Both the position numbers and the translations under genes were made by a program. DNA of 59,592 bases from the NCBI RefSeq assembly GCF_005796205.1, contig NZ_VAHN01000019.1, positions 1-59,592 of the forward strand. The letters are read 5' to 3'. The DNA comes from Pseudarthrobacter sp. NamE2 (GTDB taxonomy: Bacteria > Actinomycetota > Actinomycetes > Actinomycetales > Micrococcaceae). Numbering within the stretch: position 1 is the stretch's first letter; every line of letters starts with the position of its first letter. The notes beneath the pieces were generated by a model, which worked only from the letters and a program-made list of their open reading frames with translations, was not told where the DNA came from and did not search any database. Shown here piece after piece: positions 50,651 through 58,618 of the stretch.

Positions 50651-50668
50651 TAGTGAAGATTTTCACAA
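50651..50668. promoter_or_regulatory. Rex-like operator upstream of ndh
   Basis: TAGTGAA-GATT-TTCACAA matches the Rex consensus TTGTGAA-n4-TTCACAA at 13 of the 14 defined positions. It overlaps the expected -35 region of ndh. Rex represses respiratory dehydrogenase genes when the NADH/NAD ratio is low, and ndh is a known type of target in actinobacteria. Confidence 0.7.
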
Positions 50669-50675
50669 ACTGCGC

Positions 50676-50681
50676 TATCCT
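50676..50681 (+). promoter_or_regulatory. -10 hexamer of leaderless ndh
   Basis: TATCCT six bases before the ATG at 50688. With no ribosome-binding site visible the transcript likely begins at the start codon. Confidence 0.55.
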
Positions 50682-50687
50682 TAAACT

Positions 50688-52157
50688 ATGGCAACCACCC
50701 CAGAGCTCCAGGACCGTCCCAGGGTACTCGTCGTCGGCGGCGGGTACGTCGGCCTGTACGTAGCACTCAAACTGCAGAAGAAGATCGCGAATGCCGGTGG
50801 CATCGTCACCCTCGTGGATCCACTGCCTTACATGACTTACCAGCCGTTCCTGCCCGAGGTGGCAGGCGGCAACATCGAGGCACGCCACGCTGTGGTCTCC
50901 CACCGCAAGCACCTCAAGCAGACCGAACTGATCCAGGGCCGTGTGACCTCGATCGACCACGCCAACCGCACGGCCGTGGTTGCACCCTCCGACGGTGGCG
51001 AGAACTTCGAAATTCCCTACTTCGACGTCGTCCTGGCGGCAGGCGCCATCACCCGCACCTTCCCCATCAATGGCCTGGCGGACAAGGGCATCGGCCTGAA
51101 GACCATCGAGGAAGCCGTTGCACTGCGCAACAAGCTCCTGGAGCGCATCGAGGTTGCCTCCACGATGACCGATCCTGCCGCCCGTGCCAGGGCGCTCACC
51201 TTTGTGGTGGTGGGCGGCGGCTTCGCCGGCATCGAATGCATCACCGAGATGGAGGACCTGGCCCGCGCCGCTGTCCGCAACAACCCCCGGATCAAGCAGG
51301 AGGAAGTCCGCTTCGTCCTGGTGGAAGCTATGGGCCGCATCATGCCCGAGGTCACCGCAAAGCAGGCCGAGTGGGTTGTTGAGCACCTGCGCAGCCGTGG
51401 CATCGAGGTCCTGCTGAACACCTCGCTGGACAGCGCCGAGGGCACCCTCAAGCTCATCAACCTGCCGGACAAGACCCCTGCCCAGGAATTCGAAGCCGAC
51501 ACCCTCGTCTGGACTGCCGGCGTGCAGGCCAACCCAATGGTCCGCTCCACCGACTTCCCGCTGGAGCCCCGCGGCCGCGTCCGCGTCCTCCCGGACCTGC
51601 GTGTTTCCGGCGACGAAGGCATTGTTGAAAACGCCTGGGCTGCCGGCGACATCGCCGCGGTCCCGGACCTCACCGGCAAGGGCCTCCCGGACGGCACCTG
51701 CGTGCCCAACGCCCAGCATGCCCTCCGCCAGGCCAAGCGCCTTGCCAAGAACCTTTGGGCTTCCCGGTGGGAGAAGCCGCTGAAGGACTACAAGCACAAG
51801 AACCTGGGTGCTGTGGCCGGCTTCGGCGAGTGGAAGGGCGTTGCCAACATCAACTTGGTGGGCAGCATTGGCCTCAAGGGCGGGCTCGCCTGGCTGGCAC
51901 ACCGCGGCTACCACGGGCTGGCCATGCCCACGTTCGAGCGCAAGTTCCGGGTGATCTTCAACTGGATCATCAGCTTCTTCGCCGGCCGCGACACCACCCA
52001 GCTGCTGGACCTGGACAACCCGCGCGGCGCGTTCGTCGCTGCCGCCACCCCCGCCCCCAAGCCGGCTGCTGCTTCCGCGCCTGCAGCTCCCGCCGCGGGC
52101 GGCGCCGGCTCCACGGCAGTCCAGCCGAAGGAATCGGTTCCGGCCCGGGCCAAGTAG
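50688..52157 (+). CDS. ndh: Type II NADH dehydrogenase (NAD(P)/FAD-dependent oxidoreductase)
   Basis: 489-aa non-proton-pumping NADH:quinone oxidoreductase. FAD motif VVGGGYVGLYVAL near residue 15, the NDH-2 region DPLPYMTYQPFLPEVAGG near 44-61, NAD motif VVVGGGFAGIECITEME near 173, and AWAAGDIAAVPD near 320. The C-terminus has a hydrophobic/amphipathic stretch (VIFNWIISFFAG near 425) that would attach to the membrane, followed by an Ala/Pro-rich tail of about 45 residues. A Rex-like site precedes it. Confidence 0.92.
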   Translation: MATTPELQDRPRVLVVGGGYVGLYVALKLQKKIANAGGIVTLVDPLPYMTYQPFLPEVAGGNIEARHAVVSHRKHLKQTELIQGRVTSIDHANRTAVVAPSDGGENFEIPYFDVVLAAGAITRTFPINGLADKGIGLKTIEEAVALRNKLLERIEVASTMTDPAARARALTFVVVGGGFAGIECITEMEDLARAAVRNNPRIKQEEVRFVLVEAMGRIMPEVTAKQAEWVVEHLRSRGIEVLLNTSLDSAEGTLKLINLPDKTPAQEFEADTLVWTAGVQANPMVRSTDFPLEPRGRVRVLPDLRVSGDEGIVENAWAAGDIAAVPDLTGKGLPDGTCVPNAQHALRQAKRLAKNLWASRWEKPLKDYKHKNLGAVAGFGEWKGVANINLVGSIGLKGGLAWLAHRGYHGLAMPTFERKFRVIFNWIISFFAGRDTTQLLDLDNPRGAFVAAATPAPKPAAASAPAAPAAGGAGSTAVQPKESVPARAK

Positions 52158-52170
52158 TAACGCACAGCGT

Positions 52171-52207
52171 ACGACGGCGGCTGTCCCCTTGCGGGGGCGG
52201 CCGCCGT
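52171..52207 (+). terminator. Terminator after ndh
   Basis: ACGGCGGC/GCCGCCGT stem with an inner CCCC/GGGG pair around TTGC, followed by TCT. It begins with the same TACGACGGCGGC seen in the folD terminator. Confidence 0.75.
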
Positions 52208-52284
52208 TCTGCATCTCCCGGGTTGAAGGCGCCTCGGTATGCCGAACCTTTCGCCCGGCCGTAACGGGATACCATTGACCCGGC

Positions 52285-52358
52285 GCCCCAGTGGCCCAAT
52301 TGGCAGAGGCATCGGACTTAAAATCCGCGTGTTGTGGGTTCGAGTCCCACCTGGGGTA
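52285..52358 (+). tRNA. tRNA with anticodon UAA (predicted Leu), short variable loop
   Basis: 74-nt cloverleaf: acceptor GCCCCAG/CTGGGGT (first pair G-U) with discriminator A73, D-loop AATTGGCA, anticodon loop CTTAAAA giving UAA, five-base variable loop, T-arm GTGGG-TTCGAGT-CCCAC. The outermost anticodon-stem pair is a T-C mismatch. The UAA anticodon reads UUA (Leu), but leucine tRNAs normally have a long variable arm; this one does not. CCA is not encoded. Confidence 0.82.
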
Positions 52359-52395
52359 CAGAACGGCAGCCGGCGGCGAAGAAGGCCGCCGGACC

Positions 52396-52428
52396 GAAGG
52401 CCGCCCGCACCCGCGGGCGGCCTTCTTC
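52396..52428 (+). terminator. Terminator after the tRNA gene
   Basis: GAAGGCCGCCCGC pairs perfectly with GCGGGCGGCCTTC around a four-base loop, followed by TTCGTTT. Confidence 0.85.
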
Positions 52429-52514
52429 GTTTAATTCCACATATGCAACGACTGTTATAAGGATGTGACCTCTCTCACTTATGTTCGCCGGGGATATGCA
52501 TTAGCTTGAACCTG

Positions 52515-52535
52515 AATCAGGAATCCCTGATTTTT
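52515..52535 (+). promoter_or_regulatory. Palindrome in the livK leader region
   Basis: AATCAGG-AATC-CCTGATT with a following TTTTT, about 45 bp upstream of the livK start. It may be an operator or a small attenuator; sequence alone cannot tell which. Confidence 0.35.
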
Positions 52536-52578
52536 CGTGTCAAAGGCCGTTCGCACCTTTAGATCGAGGAGCTCGTAA

Positions 52579-53931
52579 ATGACTTTATTCCCCAAGTCGG
52601 GAACCCGCGTTGCCAGGCTGACAGCGCTTGGTATCGGCGTCGCCTTCATGGCAACGGCTTGCGGCGGTTCGTCCACACCCACGGCAACCGAGACCAACAC
52701 CGGAGGAGCGGCAGGAATTGCGTGCCCCGAACCCGGCGCCACGGGCGGCAACTCAGCCCCGGCAACCGGCGCAGGCGGCGCGGTGCCGCCGTCCAAGGGC
52801 TCGACTGAGACTCCGCTGAAGCTCGGCTCGCTGCTGCCCACCACGGGTTCCTTGTCTTACCTCGGCCCGCCCGAAATTGCCGGTGTCAACCTCGGCGTCA
52901 AGGAAGTCAACGACGCCGGCGGTGTCCTCGGAAAGCCGGTGGAAGTGATCCACCGCGACTCGGGCGACACCAAGACGGATATCGCCACCCAGTCGACGAC
53001 GGCGTTGCTGGGCCAGGGCGTCAATGCCATCATCGGTGCAGCCTCATCCGGTGTCTCCAAGACCGTCATCAACCAGATCACCGGTGCCGGTGTCGTCCAG
53101 TTCTCCCCGGCCAACACCTCCCCGGACTTCACCACGTGGGATGACAAGGGCCTGTACTGGCGCACCGCTCCCTCCGACGTCCTGCAGGGCAAGGTCCTGG
53201 GCAATTACATGGCAACGTGTGGCGCCCAGACTGTTGGCATGATCGTCCTCAACGATGCCTACGGCACCGGCCTGGCCAAGAACATCAAGGAAGCCTTCGA
53301 ATCCGCCGGCGGCAAGATTGTTGCCGAGGAGCTGTTCAACGAGGGCGACACCCAGTTCAGCAGCCAGGTGGACAAGGTCCTCGCTGCCAAGCCCGACGCG
53401 ATTGCCCTGATCACCTTCGACCAGGCCAAGAGCATCGTTCCGCTGATCAGCGGCAAGGGCTTCGAGTCCGGGAACATGTTCCTGGTTGACGGCAACACCG
53501 CCGACTACAGCAAGGACTTCCAGCCCGGAACACTGGAGGGTGCACACGGCACCTTCCCGGGGACCTTCGCCAATGAGGCTTTCACCAAGAAGCTTCTTGA
53601 AGTTGATCCGGCGCTGAAGGACTTCACGTACGGTGGCGAGTCCTACGACGCCGTGAACCTGATTGCCCTGGCGGCCGAGGCGGCGGGCAGCACCAGCGGT
53701 CCGGAAATCGCCAAGCAGCTCAAGGCAGTCTCCGAGTCCGGCGAGAAGTGCAACAACTTCGCCTCGTGCGTCACGCTGCTGCGCGAGGGCAAGGACATCG
53801 ACTACGACGGACAGTCCGGTCCGGTGACCTTCTCGGACGCCGGTGACCCGACCGAAGCGTACATCGGTATCTACCGGTACACGAACGACAACAAGCTCGA
53901 GCCCGTCCAGGCGGAGTTCGGCAAGCTGTAG
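52579..53931 (+). CDS. livK: Branched-chain amino acid ABC transporter substrate-binding lipoprotein
   Basis: 450-aa extracytoplasmic receptor of the LivJ/LivK type. The lipobox MATAC ends at Cys28; a Gly/Ala/Thr-rich linker of about 45 residues contains one further Cys. The Peripla_BP_6 domain shows LKLGSLLPTTGSLSYLGPPEIAGVNLGVKEVN near residue 80-110, VIHRDSGDTKTD near 128, IIGAASSGVSKTV near 153 and VNLIALAAEAAGST near 360. Cargo could be branched-chain amino acids or other small amides or acids. It converges on livHMGF, with a shared terminator region between. Confidence 0.88.
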   Translation: MTLFPKSGTRVARLTALGIGVAFMATACGGSSTPTATETNTGGAAGIACPEPGATGGNSAPATGAGGAVPPSKGSTETPLKLGSLLPTTGSLSYLGPPEIAGVNLGVKEVNDAGGVLGKPVEVIHRDSGDTKTDIATQSTTALLGQGVNAIIGAASSGVSKTVINQITGAGVVQFSPANTSPDFTTWDDKGLYWRTAPSDVLQGKVLGNYMATCGAQTVGMIVLNDAYGTGLAKNIKEAFESAGGKIVAEELFNEGDTQFSSQVDKVLAAKPDAIALITFDQAKSIVPLISGKGFESGNMFLVDGNTADYSKDFQPGTLEGAHGTFPGTFANEAFTKKLLEVDPALKDFTYGGESYDAVNLIALAAEAAGSTSGPEIAKQLKAVSESGEKCNNFASCVTLLREGKDIDYDGQSGPVTFSDAGDPTEAYIGIYRYTNDNKLEPVQAEFGKL

Positions 53932-53950
53932 GAAGCCTGCATACAGCACT

Positions 53951-53985
53951 GGAGCCCCCGTCCAACCGGACGGGGGCTCCTTTGT
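53951..53985 (+). terminator. Terminator between livK and livF
   Basis: GGAGCCCCCGTCC pairs perfectly with GGACGGGGGCTCC around a four-base loop, followed by TTTGTGT. It terminates livK; the livF stop is 18 bp beyond on the other strand. Confidence 0.88.
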
Positions 53986-54002
53986 GTCCTGGAGAGTTGT
54001 TG

Positions 54003-54779
54003 CTACTCGACTGTGTCGGCCAAGGTGCCGAGGTAGAGCTGGATGACCTTGGGGTCCTTCATCAGTTCGCGCCCGGTGCCGGTGTAGGCATCCCGGCCCT
54101 GGTCCAGGACGTAGCCGCGGTCGCAGATCTGCAGGCAGCGGCGGGCGTTCTGTTCCACCATGATCACGGATACGCCCGCACGGTTGATCTCGTGCACGCG
54201 CAGGAAGGTCTCGTCCTGCTTGACGGGGGAGAGGCCGGCTGAAGGCTCGTCCAGCAGGAGCACGGCCGGGTCCATCATCAGGGCGCGGCCCATCGCCACC
54301 ATCTGGCGTTCGCCGCCGGAGAGCGAACCGGCCCGCTGGGCACGGCGCTTCCCCAGTTCGGGAAAGAGGCTGGTCACAAAGTCGAAGCGCTCGGCGAAGT
54401 CCTTGGGCCGCTGGAACATGCCCATCTGGAGGTTCTCCTCGATGGTCAGCGTGGCAAACACGTTGTTGGTCTGCGGGACGAAACCCACCCCACGGGTGAC
54501 CAGCTTGTTCGCCTTGAGCCCCGTGATGTCCTGGCCCCGGACCACGACGGTACCGGAGTGCACCTTCACCAGGCCGAACATGGCCTTCAGGAGGGTGGAC
54601 TTGCCGGCGCCATTGGGGCCGATGATGCCGATCAGTTCCCCCTTGCGGGCCTCGATGCTGCATCCGTTGAGGATGTTGACCCCGGGAAGGTATCCGGCTA
54701 CCAGGTCCCTGACCTTGACGACGGCGTCGCCATCATTGACGGGCTGGGCGGCGGGGGCTGTGCTGGTGCTGCTGCTCAT
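54003..54779 (-). CDS. livF: Branched-chain amino acid ABC transporter ATPase
   Basis: 258-aa ATPase. Walker A GPNGAGKST near residue 55, Q-loop VPQTNNVFATLTIEENLQMG near 100, signature SLSGGERQMVAMGRALM near 153 and Walker B VLLLDEPSAGLSP near 175, followed by the LivF-type H-loop VIMVEQNAR. It is the last gene of livH-livM-livG-livF; its start overlaps the livG stop by four bases. Confidence 0.92.
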   Translation of the reverse strand: MSSSTSTAPAAQPVNDGDAVVKVRDLVAGYLPGVNILNGCSIEARKGELIGIIGPNGAGKSTLLKAMFGLVKVHSGTVVVRGQDITGLKANKLVTRGVGFVPQTNNVFATLTIEENLQMGMFQRPKDFAERFDFVTSLFPELGKRRAQRAGSLSGGERQMVAMGRALMMDPAVLLLDEPSAGLSPVKQDETFLRVHEINRAGVSVIMVEQNARRCLQICDRGYVLDQGRDAYTGTGRELMKDPKVIQLYLGTLADTVE

Positions 54780-55867
54780 TGGCTGTCCTTCTCTGCACGG
54801 TGCTCTGTGATGTCCCGGTCCGTACTGCCGAGGCGGCTGCTGCGGCCCGCATTTGCCGTACCCCGCGGGCTGCCCTCCTCTTCGTTCACGGTGTCCAGTG
54901 AGATGATCCCGGCGTTTTCGGTGCCGACAATCGACTCTTTGTCGGCTACCAGTTCGGCAGCGAGCTCCTTGATGCCCTCGGAGTCGCCCAGGTCGACGTC
55001 GTGGTGGGCGCCCAGGTATGCATCGATGACCGCGGGATTCTTCATCACTTCACCCGGAGGGCCTTCCGCAACCACCTTCCCCTCGGCCATGACCACCACC
55101 CAGTCCGCGATATGGCGGACCATGTGCATGTCGTGCTCGACGAAAAGGACCGTCATGCCTTCGGCCTTGAGGTTCTTGATGTGGTCCAGCAGCGACTGCG
55201 TTAGGGCGGGGTTGACGCCGGCCATGGGCTCGTCCAGCATCACGAGCTTGGGCTGCACCATCAGGGCCCGGGCCATCTCCAGCAGCTTGCGCTGGCCGCC
55301 GGAAAGCGACGCCGCGTAATCGTCCTTTTTGGTATCAAGCTTGAACTTCTCGAGGAGTACGTTCGCCTGGGCCGTGATCTCCTTTTCCCGGTTGCCCCAG
55401 ATGCCCTTGAACAGCGCCTTGGCGAGGCTTTCGCCGGGCTGGTTTGCCGCTCCCAGCCGCATGTTCTCCATGACGGTCAGTTTGCCCATGACCTTCGTCA
55501 GCTGGAAGGTGCGGACCATGCCCATGCGCGCCACTTTGTAGGGCGACACTCCGGCCAGGCTCTTGCCCTCGAACTGCCACTTCCCGCTGTTGGGCGTGTC
55601 AAAGCCAGTGAGCAGGTTGAACAGCGTGGTTTTGCCGGCTCCGTTGGGTCCGATCAGGGCTGTGATCTTGTGCCGGGGGATTTCGAGGTAGTCGACGTCC
55701 ACCGCGTTGATGCCGCCGAAGCTCCGGGTGACGTTTTCCGCGACCACGATGGGGTCCCGTTTCTTGCAGCCCGGGCCTGTTTCTCCGGCGGCTATGGGGC
55801 GGGTGTCATTCATGTAGTCCCACGTGCCCCCGCCCGCAGTTTTCGCTTCTTCGCTGTGCATGCTCAT
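54776..55867 (-). CDS. livG: Branched-chain amino acid ABC transporter ATPase
   Basis: 363-aa ATPase; the ATG at 55867 overlaps the livM stop (ATGA), so a longer upstream frame was rejected. The core has Walker A GPNGAGKTT near residue 70, TFQLTKVMGKLTVMENMRLGA near 115, signature SLSGGQRKLLEMARALM near 185, Walker B LVMLDEPMAGVNP near 207 and VEHDMHMVR. Compared with LivG of about 255 aa it has about 40 extra N-terminal residues and an acidic C-terminal extension of about 70. Confidence 0.92.
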   Translation of the reverse strand: MSMHSEEAKTAGGGTWDYMNDTRPIAAGETGPGCKKRDPIVVAENVTRSFGGINAVDVDYLEIPRHKITALIGPNGAGKTTLFNLLTGFDTPNSGKWQFEGKSLAGVSPYKVARMGMVRTFQLTKVMGKLTVMENMRLGAANQPGESLAKALFKGIWGNREKEITAQANVLLEKFKLDTKKDDYAASLSGGQRKLLEMARALMVQPKLVMLDEPMAGVNPALTQSLLDHIKNLKAEGMTVLFVEHDMHMVRHIADWVVVMAEGKVVAEGPPGEVMKNPAVIDAYLGAHHDVDLGDSEGIKELAAELVADKESIVGTENAGIISLDTVNEEEGSPRGTANAGRSSRLGSTDRDITEHRAEKDSQ

Positions 55868-56832
55868 GCGAACGCCAGCTCCTTCTTGTTTCCAAAGACG
55901 CCTTGGGGCCGGAAGATCATCAGCAGCATCAGGGCGACGCCAACCAGGATGTAGCGCAGCTGGCCCGCCTGGACGGTGTTCAGCCACGTGACGGCGCCTG
56001 ATTCAATCAGGCCGTAGAGGATGCCCTGGGTGAGCGAGAGGACCACCCAGAAAATCATGGCGCCGATGACGGGTCCCAGGACGGTCGCCAGTCCGCCGAG
56101 CAGCAGGCAGGTGTAGAGGAAGAACGTCAGCTCCGTGCCGTAGTTGGCCGGCTGCACCGCTCCGCGGGGGAGCGTGAAGACCATGCCGGCCAGTGCACCG
56201 AGCACGCCGCCGATGATCAGTGCCTGCATCTTGTAGGCGTACACGTTCTTGCCGAGGGAGCGGACGGCGTTCTCATCTTCGCGGATGCCCTTCAGCACGC
56301 GCCCCCAGGGGCTGCGCATCAGCAGCCATACGAGGGTACAGCACAGGATGACAAGGGCCCAGCCAACCACGCGGATGAAGAAGTCCCGGTTGTTCATGCC
56401 GAAGTAGTCGCCTGCGGGAAAGGGGTTCATGGCGTAGAAGCCGCCTTCGAACGCCGCAAGGCCGTTGGCTGAACCGGTCACCGAGGTGAGCTGGTTCGTG
56501 GTCACGATGTAGCGGACGATTTCCGCGGCGGCGATGGTTACGATTGCCAGGTAGTCCGCCCGGAGCCGCAGGGTGGGGATGCCGAGCAGCAGGGCAAAGG
56601 CGGACGAGGCAACGACGGCGATCAGGAGTCCCACGAAGAACGGTACGCCGAAGGTGAGGGTTGAGATGGCGAAGCCATAGGCGCCCACCGCCATGAAGCC
56701 TGCCTGCCCGAAGTTCAGCAGCCCGGAGTACCCGAAGTGCACAGCGAGACCGAGCGCGGCAAGGGCGTAGGCGGCAGTGGTGGGGCTGAAGATTTCACCG
56801 GCGGCACTGGCAAGAATGAATCCAAAATCCAC
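55864..56832 (-). CDS. livM: Branched-chain amino acid ABC transporter permease
   Basis: 322-aa membrane permease with about eight hydrophobic segments. LivM markers: ALAALGLAVHFGYSGLLNFGQAGFMAVGAY near residues 23-52, PTLRLRADYLAIVTIAAAEIVRY near 90, and TCLLLGGLATVLGPVIGAMIF near 235. A C-terminal RPQGVFGNKKE motif is typical. Four-base overlap with livG; nine bases after livH. Confidence 0.92.
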   Translation of the reverse strand: MDFGFILASAAGEIFSPTTAAYALAALGLAVHFGYSGLLNFGQAGFMAVGAYGFAISTLTFGVPFFVGLLIAVVASSAFALLLGIPTLRLRADYLAIVTIAAAEIVRYIVTTNQLTSVTGSANGLAAFEGGFYAMNPFPAGDYFGMNNRDFFIRVVGWALVILCCTLVWLLMRSPWGRVLKGIREDENAVRSLGKNVYAYKMQALIIGGVLGALAGMVFTLPRGAVQPANYGTELTFFLYTCLLLGGLATVLGPVIGAMIFWVVLSLTQGILYGLIESGAVTWLNTVQAGQLRYILVGVALMLLMIFRPQGVFGNKKELAFA

Positions 56833-56841
56833 GGCTGTTTC

Positions 56842-58182
56842 CTAACCCACGCGCTCGCGCCGGCCCAGGATGCCCTGGGGCCGGAACAACAGGACAACGA
56901 TCATGATGAACAGCGCTCCTACGTACTTGAGGTCGGCGGCGAGGCCGAACACGGTGGTGAGCTCCACGAAAATGCCCACGATGATGGACCCCACCAGCGC
57001 GCCGAAGACCGTTCCCAGCCCGCCGAGGGTGACGCCGGCAAAAATCAGCAGCAGGATGGCCGACCCCATGTCGAACGTGACGCCTGGCCGGTAGTAGGCC
57101 CACAGGATGCCGCCGAGTGCCGCGAGCATGCCGCCCGTGATCCAGACCAGGCGGATGACCCCGTCAACGTCGATGCCGGAGGCAGCCGCCAGCGCGGGGT
57201 TATCCGCTACTGCACGGGTGGCCTTGCCCAGCCGGGTCTTGAGCAGCACCAGGCCGAGCAGCGCGATGACCACGGCGCTGATGCCCAGGGACCACAGGTT
57301 GTTGGGCGAGATGGACACCGGACCCAGCTGCACTTCGGGGCTTTGGGCGAAGGGCAGCTGCTGCGTGGCGCCGCCGAAGTAGAACTGGATGACGTAGCGC
57401 ACGGCCAGGGCAAGGCCGATGCTGACGATCATCATGGGAACCAGGCCCGTGCCCCGGCGGCGGAGCGGCCGCCAGAGGCCCCGGTCCTGGGCATACCCGA
57501 AGAGGGCGCCGCCCAGCAGGGACAGGACCAGCGCCAGCCAGAAGGGCAACCCCATGGCGTTGAAGGTGAAGACCAGGACGGCGCCCAGGGTCACCATTTC
57601 GCCATGGGCAAAGTTGGTGAGGCCGGTAGTGCCAAAGATCAGCGACAGTCCCACGGATGCCAGGGCGAGGAGGAGGCCGAAGCTCAGCCCGGCCACCAGG
57701 CGGTTCAGCAGGTTTTGCCCGAAGTCCTGCTGCTGCACCACGATGCCCTTGCCGAAGGCGAAGATCACGGACAGGTTTGAGGTTTGGCTGAAGGTGACCT
57801 CGCGGGGGTTCTCCTGCCCCTCGGCCAGGGTGATGCCTTCCGGCAGGGTGGATTCATCCAGTTCCACCGTATAGGTGCCCTGCTCGGGCACACCGATGTT
57901 CCAGGATCCGTTCGCGGACGACTTGGCAGTGCCGGTGAAGTCGCCCTTGGTGGCGGTGATGGTCACGTCCGCCAGGGGTGCGCGGGTGTCATCGCGGAGG
58001 AATCCACTGATGTTGTTCTGGAAGGTCTGGTTCGTCGGGGATGGCGTCGGTGAGGGGGAAGCGGCCTGGGTTGCCGGAGCGGCAACCAGGAGGAGTGCAA
58101 GGATGGCAGCGCTGATGGCACCCAGCAGCCCTGGCAATCTCCGGCGTCGTGCGGCCGGCTGGCCTTGGGGTGTACTTCTCAA
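56842..58182 (-). CDS. livH: Branched-chain amino acid ABC transporter permease with N-terminal extracytoplasmic domain
   Basis: 446 aa; the TTG at 58182 has GGAGG ten bases upstream. Residues 14-40 look like a signal peptide or first membrane segment (ending ATQAAS), followed by a Ser/Pro/Thr linker and, at about 55-144, a small beta domain resembling carboxypeptidase-regulatory/Ig-like modules (ISGFLRDDTRAPLADVTITA, ANGSWNIGVPEQGTYTVEL). The permease proper begins near 155: SVGLSLIFGTTGLTNFAHGEM near 178 is the LivH signature, and AVADNPALAAASGIDVDGVIRLVW near 330. A normal LivH is about 300 aa. The extra domain would lie outside the membrane, possibly docking LivK. Confidence 0.88.
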   Translation of the reverse strand: MRSTPQGQPAARRRRLPGLLGAISAAILALLLVAAPATQAASPSPTPSPTNQTFQNNISGFLRDDTRAPLADVTITATKGDFTGTAKSSANGSWNIGVPEQGTYTVELDESTLPEGITLAEGQENPREVTFSQTSNLSVIFAFGKGIVVQQQDFGQNLLNRLVAGLSFGLLLALASVGLSLIFGTTGLTNFAHGEMVTLGAVLVFTFNAMGLPFWLALVLSLLGGALFGYAQDRGLWRPLRRRGTGLVPMMIVSIGLALAVRYVIQFYFGGATQQLPFAQSPEVQLGPVSISPNNLWSLGISAVVIALLGLVLLKTRLGKATRAVADNPALAAASGIDVDGVIRLVWITGGMLAALGGILWAYYRPGVTFDMGSAILLLIFAGVTLGGLGTVFGALVGSIIVGIFVELTTVFGLAADLKYVGALFIMIVVLLFRPQGILGRRERVG

Positions 58183-58618
58183 ATTGAAAAACCTCCACTT
58201 GGGGGCGGTCTCGGCTGCGCCTTAACAGCCGCTGCGAACGGACGCAGGGCGGGGAGGCGCCATCTCGCCCGGCACCGTCACGGGTGTGAGTTCCGTCACC
58301 CTGCTTGGCTTATGCTACAGCGCGCAGGATGCGCTAAATGGCGAGGTCCAGGCCTTATTGGTAGCGATCAGGTAACAACTCGCGGAATGCAACACCGCGG
58401 CATCGCTGAAACCTGCTGCGAAACCTTTGTTGAGCCACGGTGTCTGTTCCTCCTGCCGGGGGCGGCAAGATTCCGAGCCGCCGGCTCCCGTGGGTCCAGA
58501 CTGGGTTACGGTTGCGTTGCACCCCCGTTTTGGCGGGAACTTTCAGAGGTGCATTGGCGTGGTAATTGGTAGCGTAAACCTTAAGGTTCACAACACACCC
58601 ACATGGAGGAACTCCGCA
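58183..58618. other. Divergent intergenic region between livH and the BI-1 gene
   Basis: 436 bp without a credible gene. It holds the livH ribosome-binding site (58187-58191 on the minus strand), a TAGCAT hexamer on the minus strand near 58313 that could be the livH -10, ATTGGTAGCG twice (near 58357 and 58565), and an 18-bp palindrome at 58574-58591. The open frame continuing upstream from the BI-1 start (to 58427) has no ribosome-binding site. Confidence 0.5.
58574..58591. promoter_or_regulatory. Palindrome upstream of the BI-1 gene
   Basis: GTAAACCTTAAGGTTCAC contains the perfect 12-bp palindrome AACCTTAAGGTT, 28 bp before the start codon. Possible operator or part of the leader. Confidence 0.4.
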
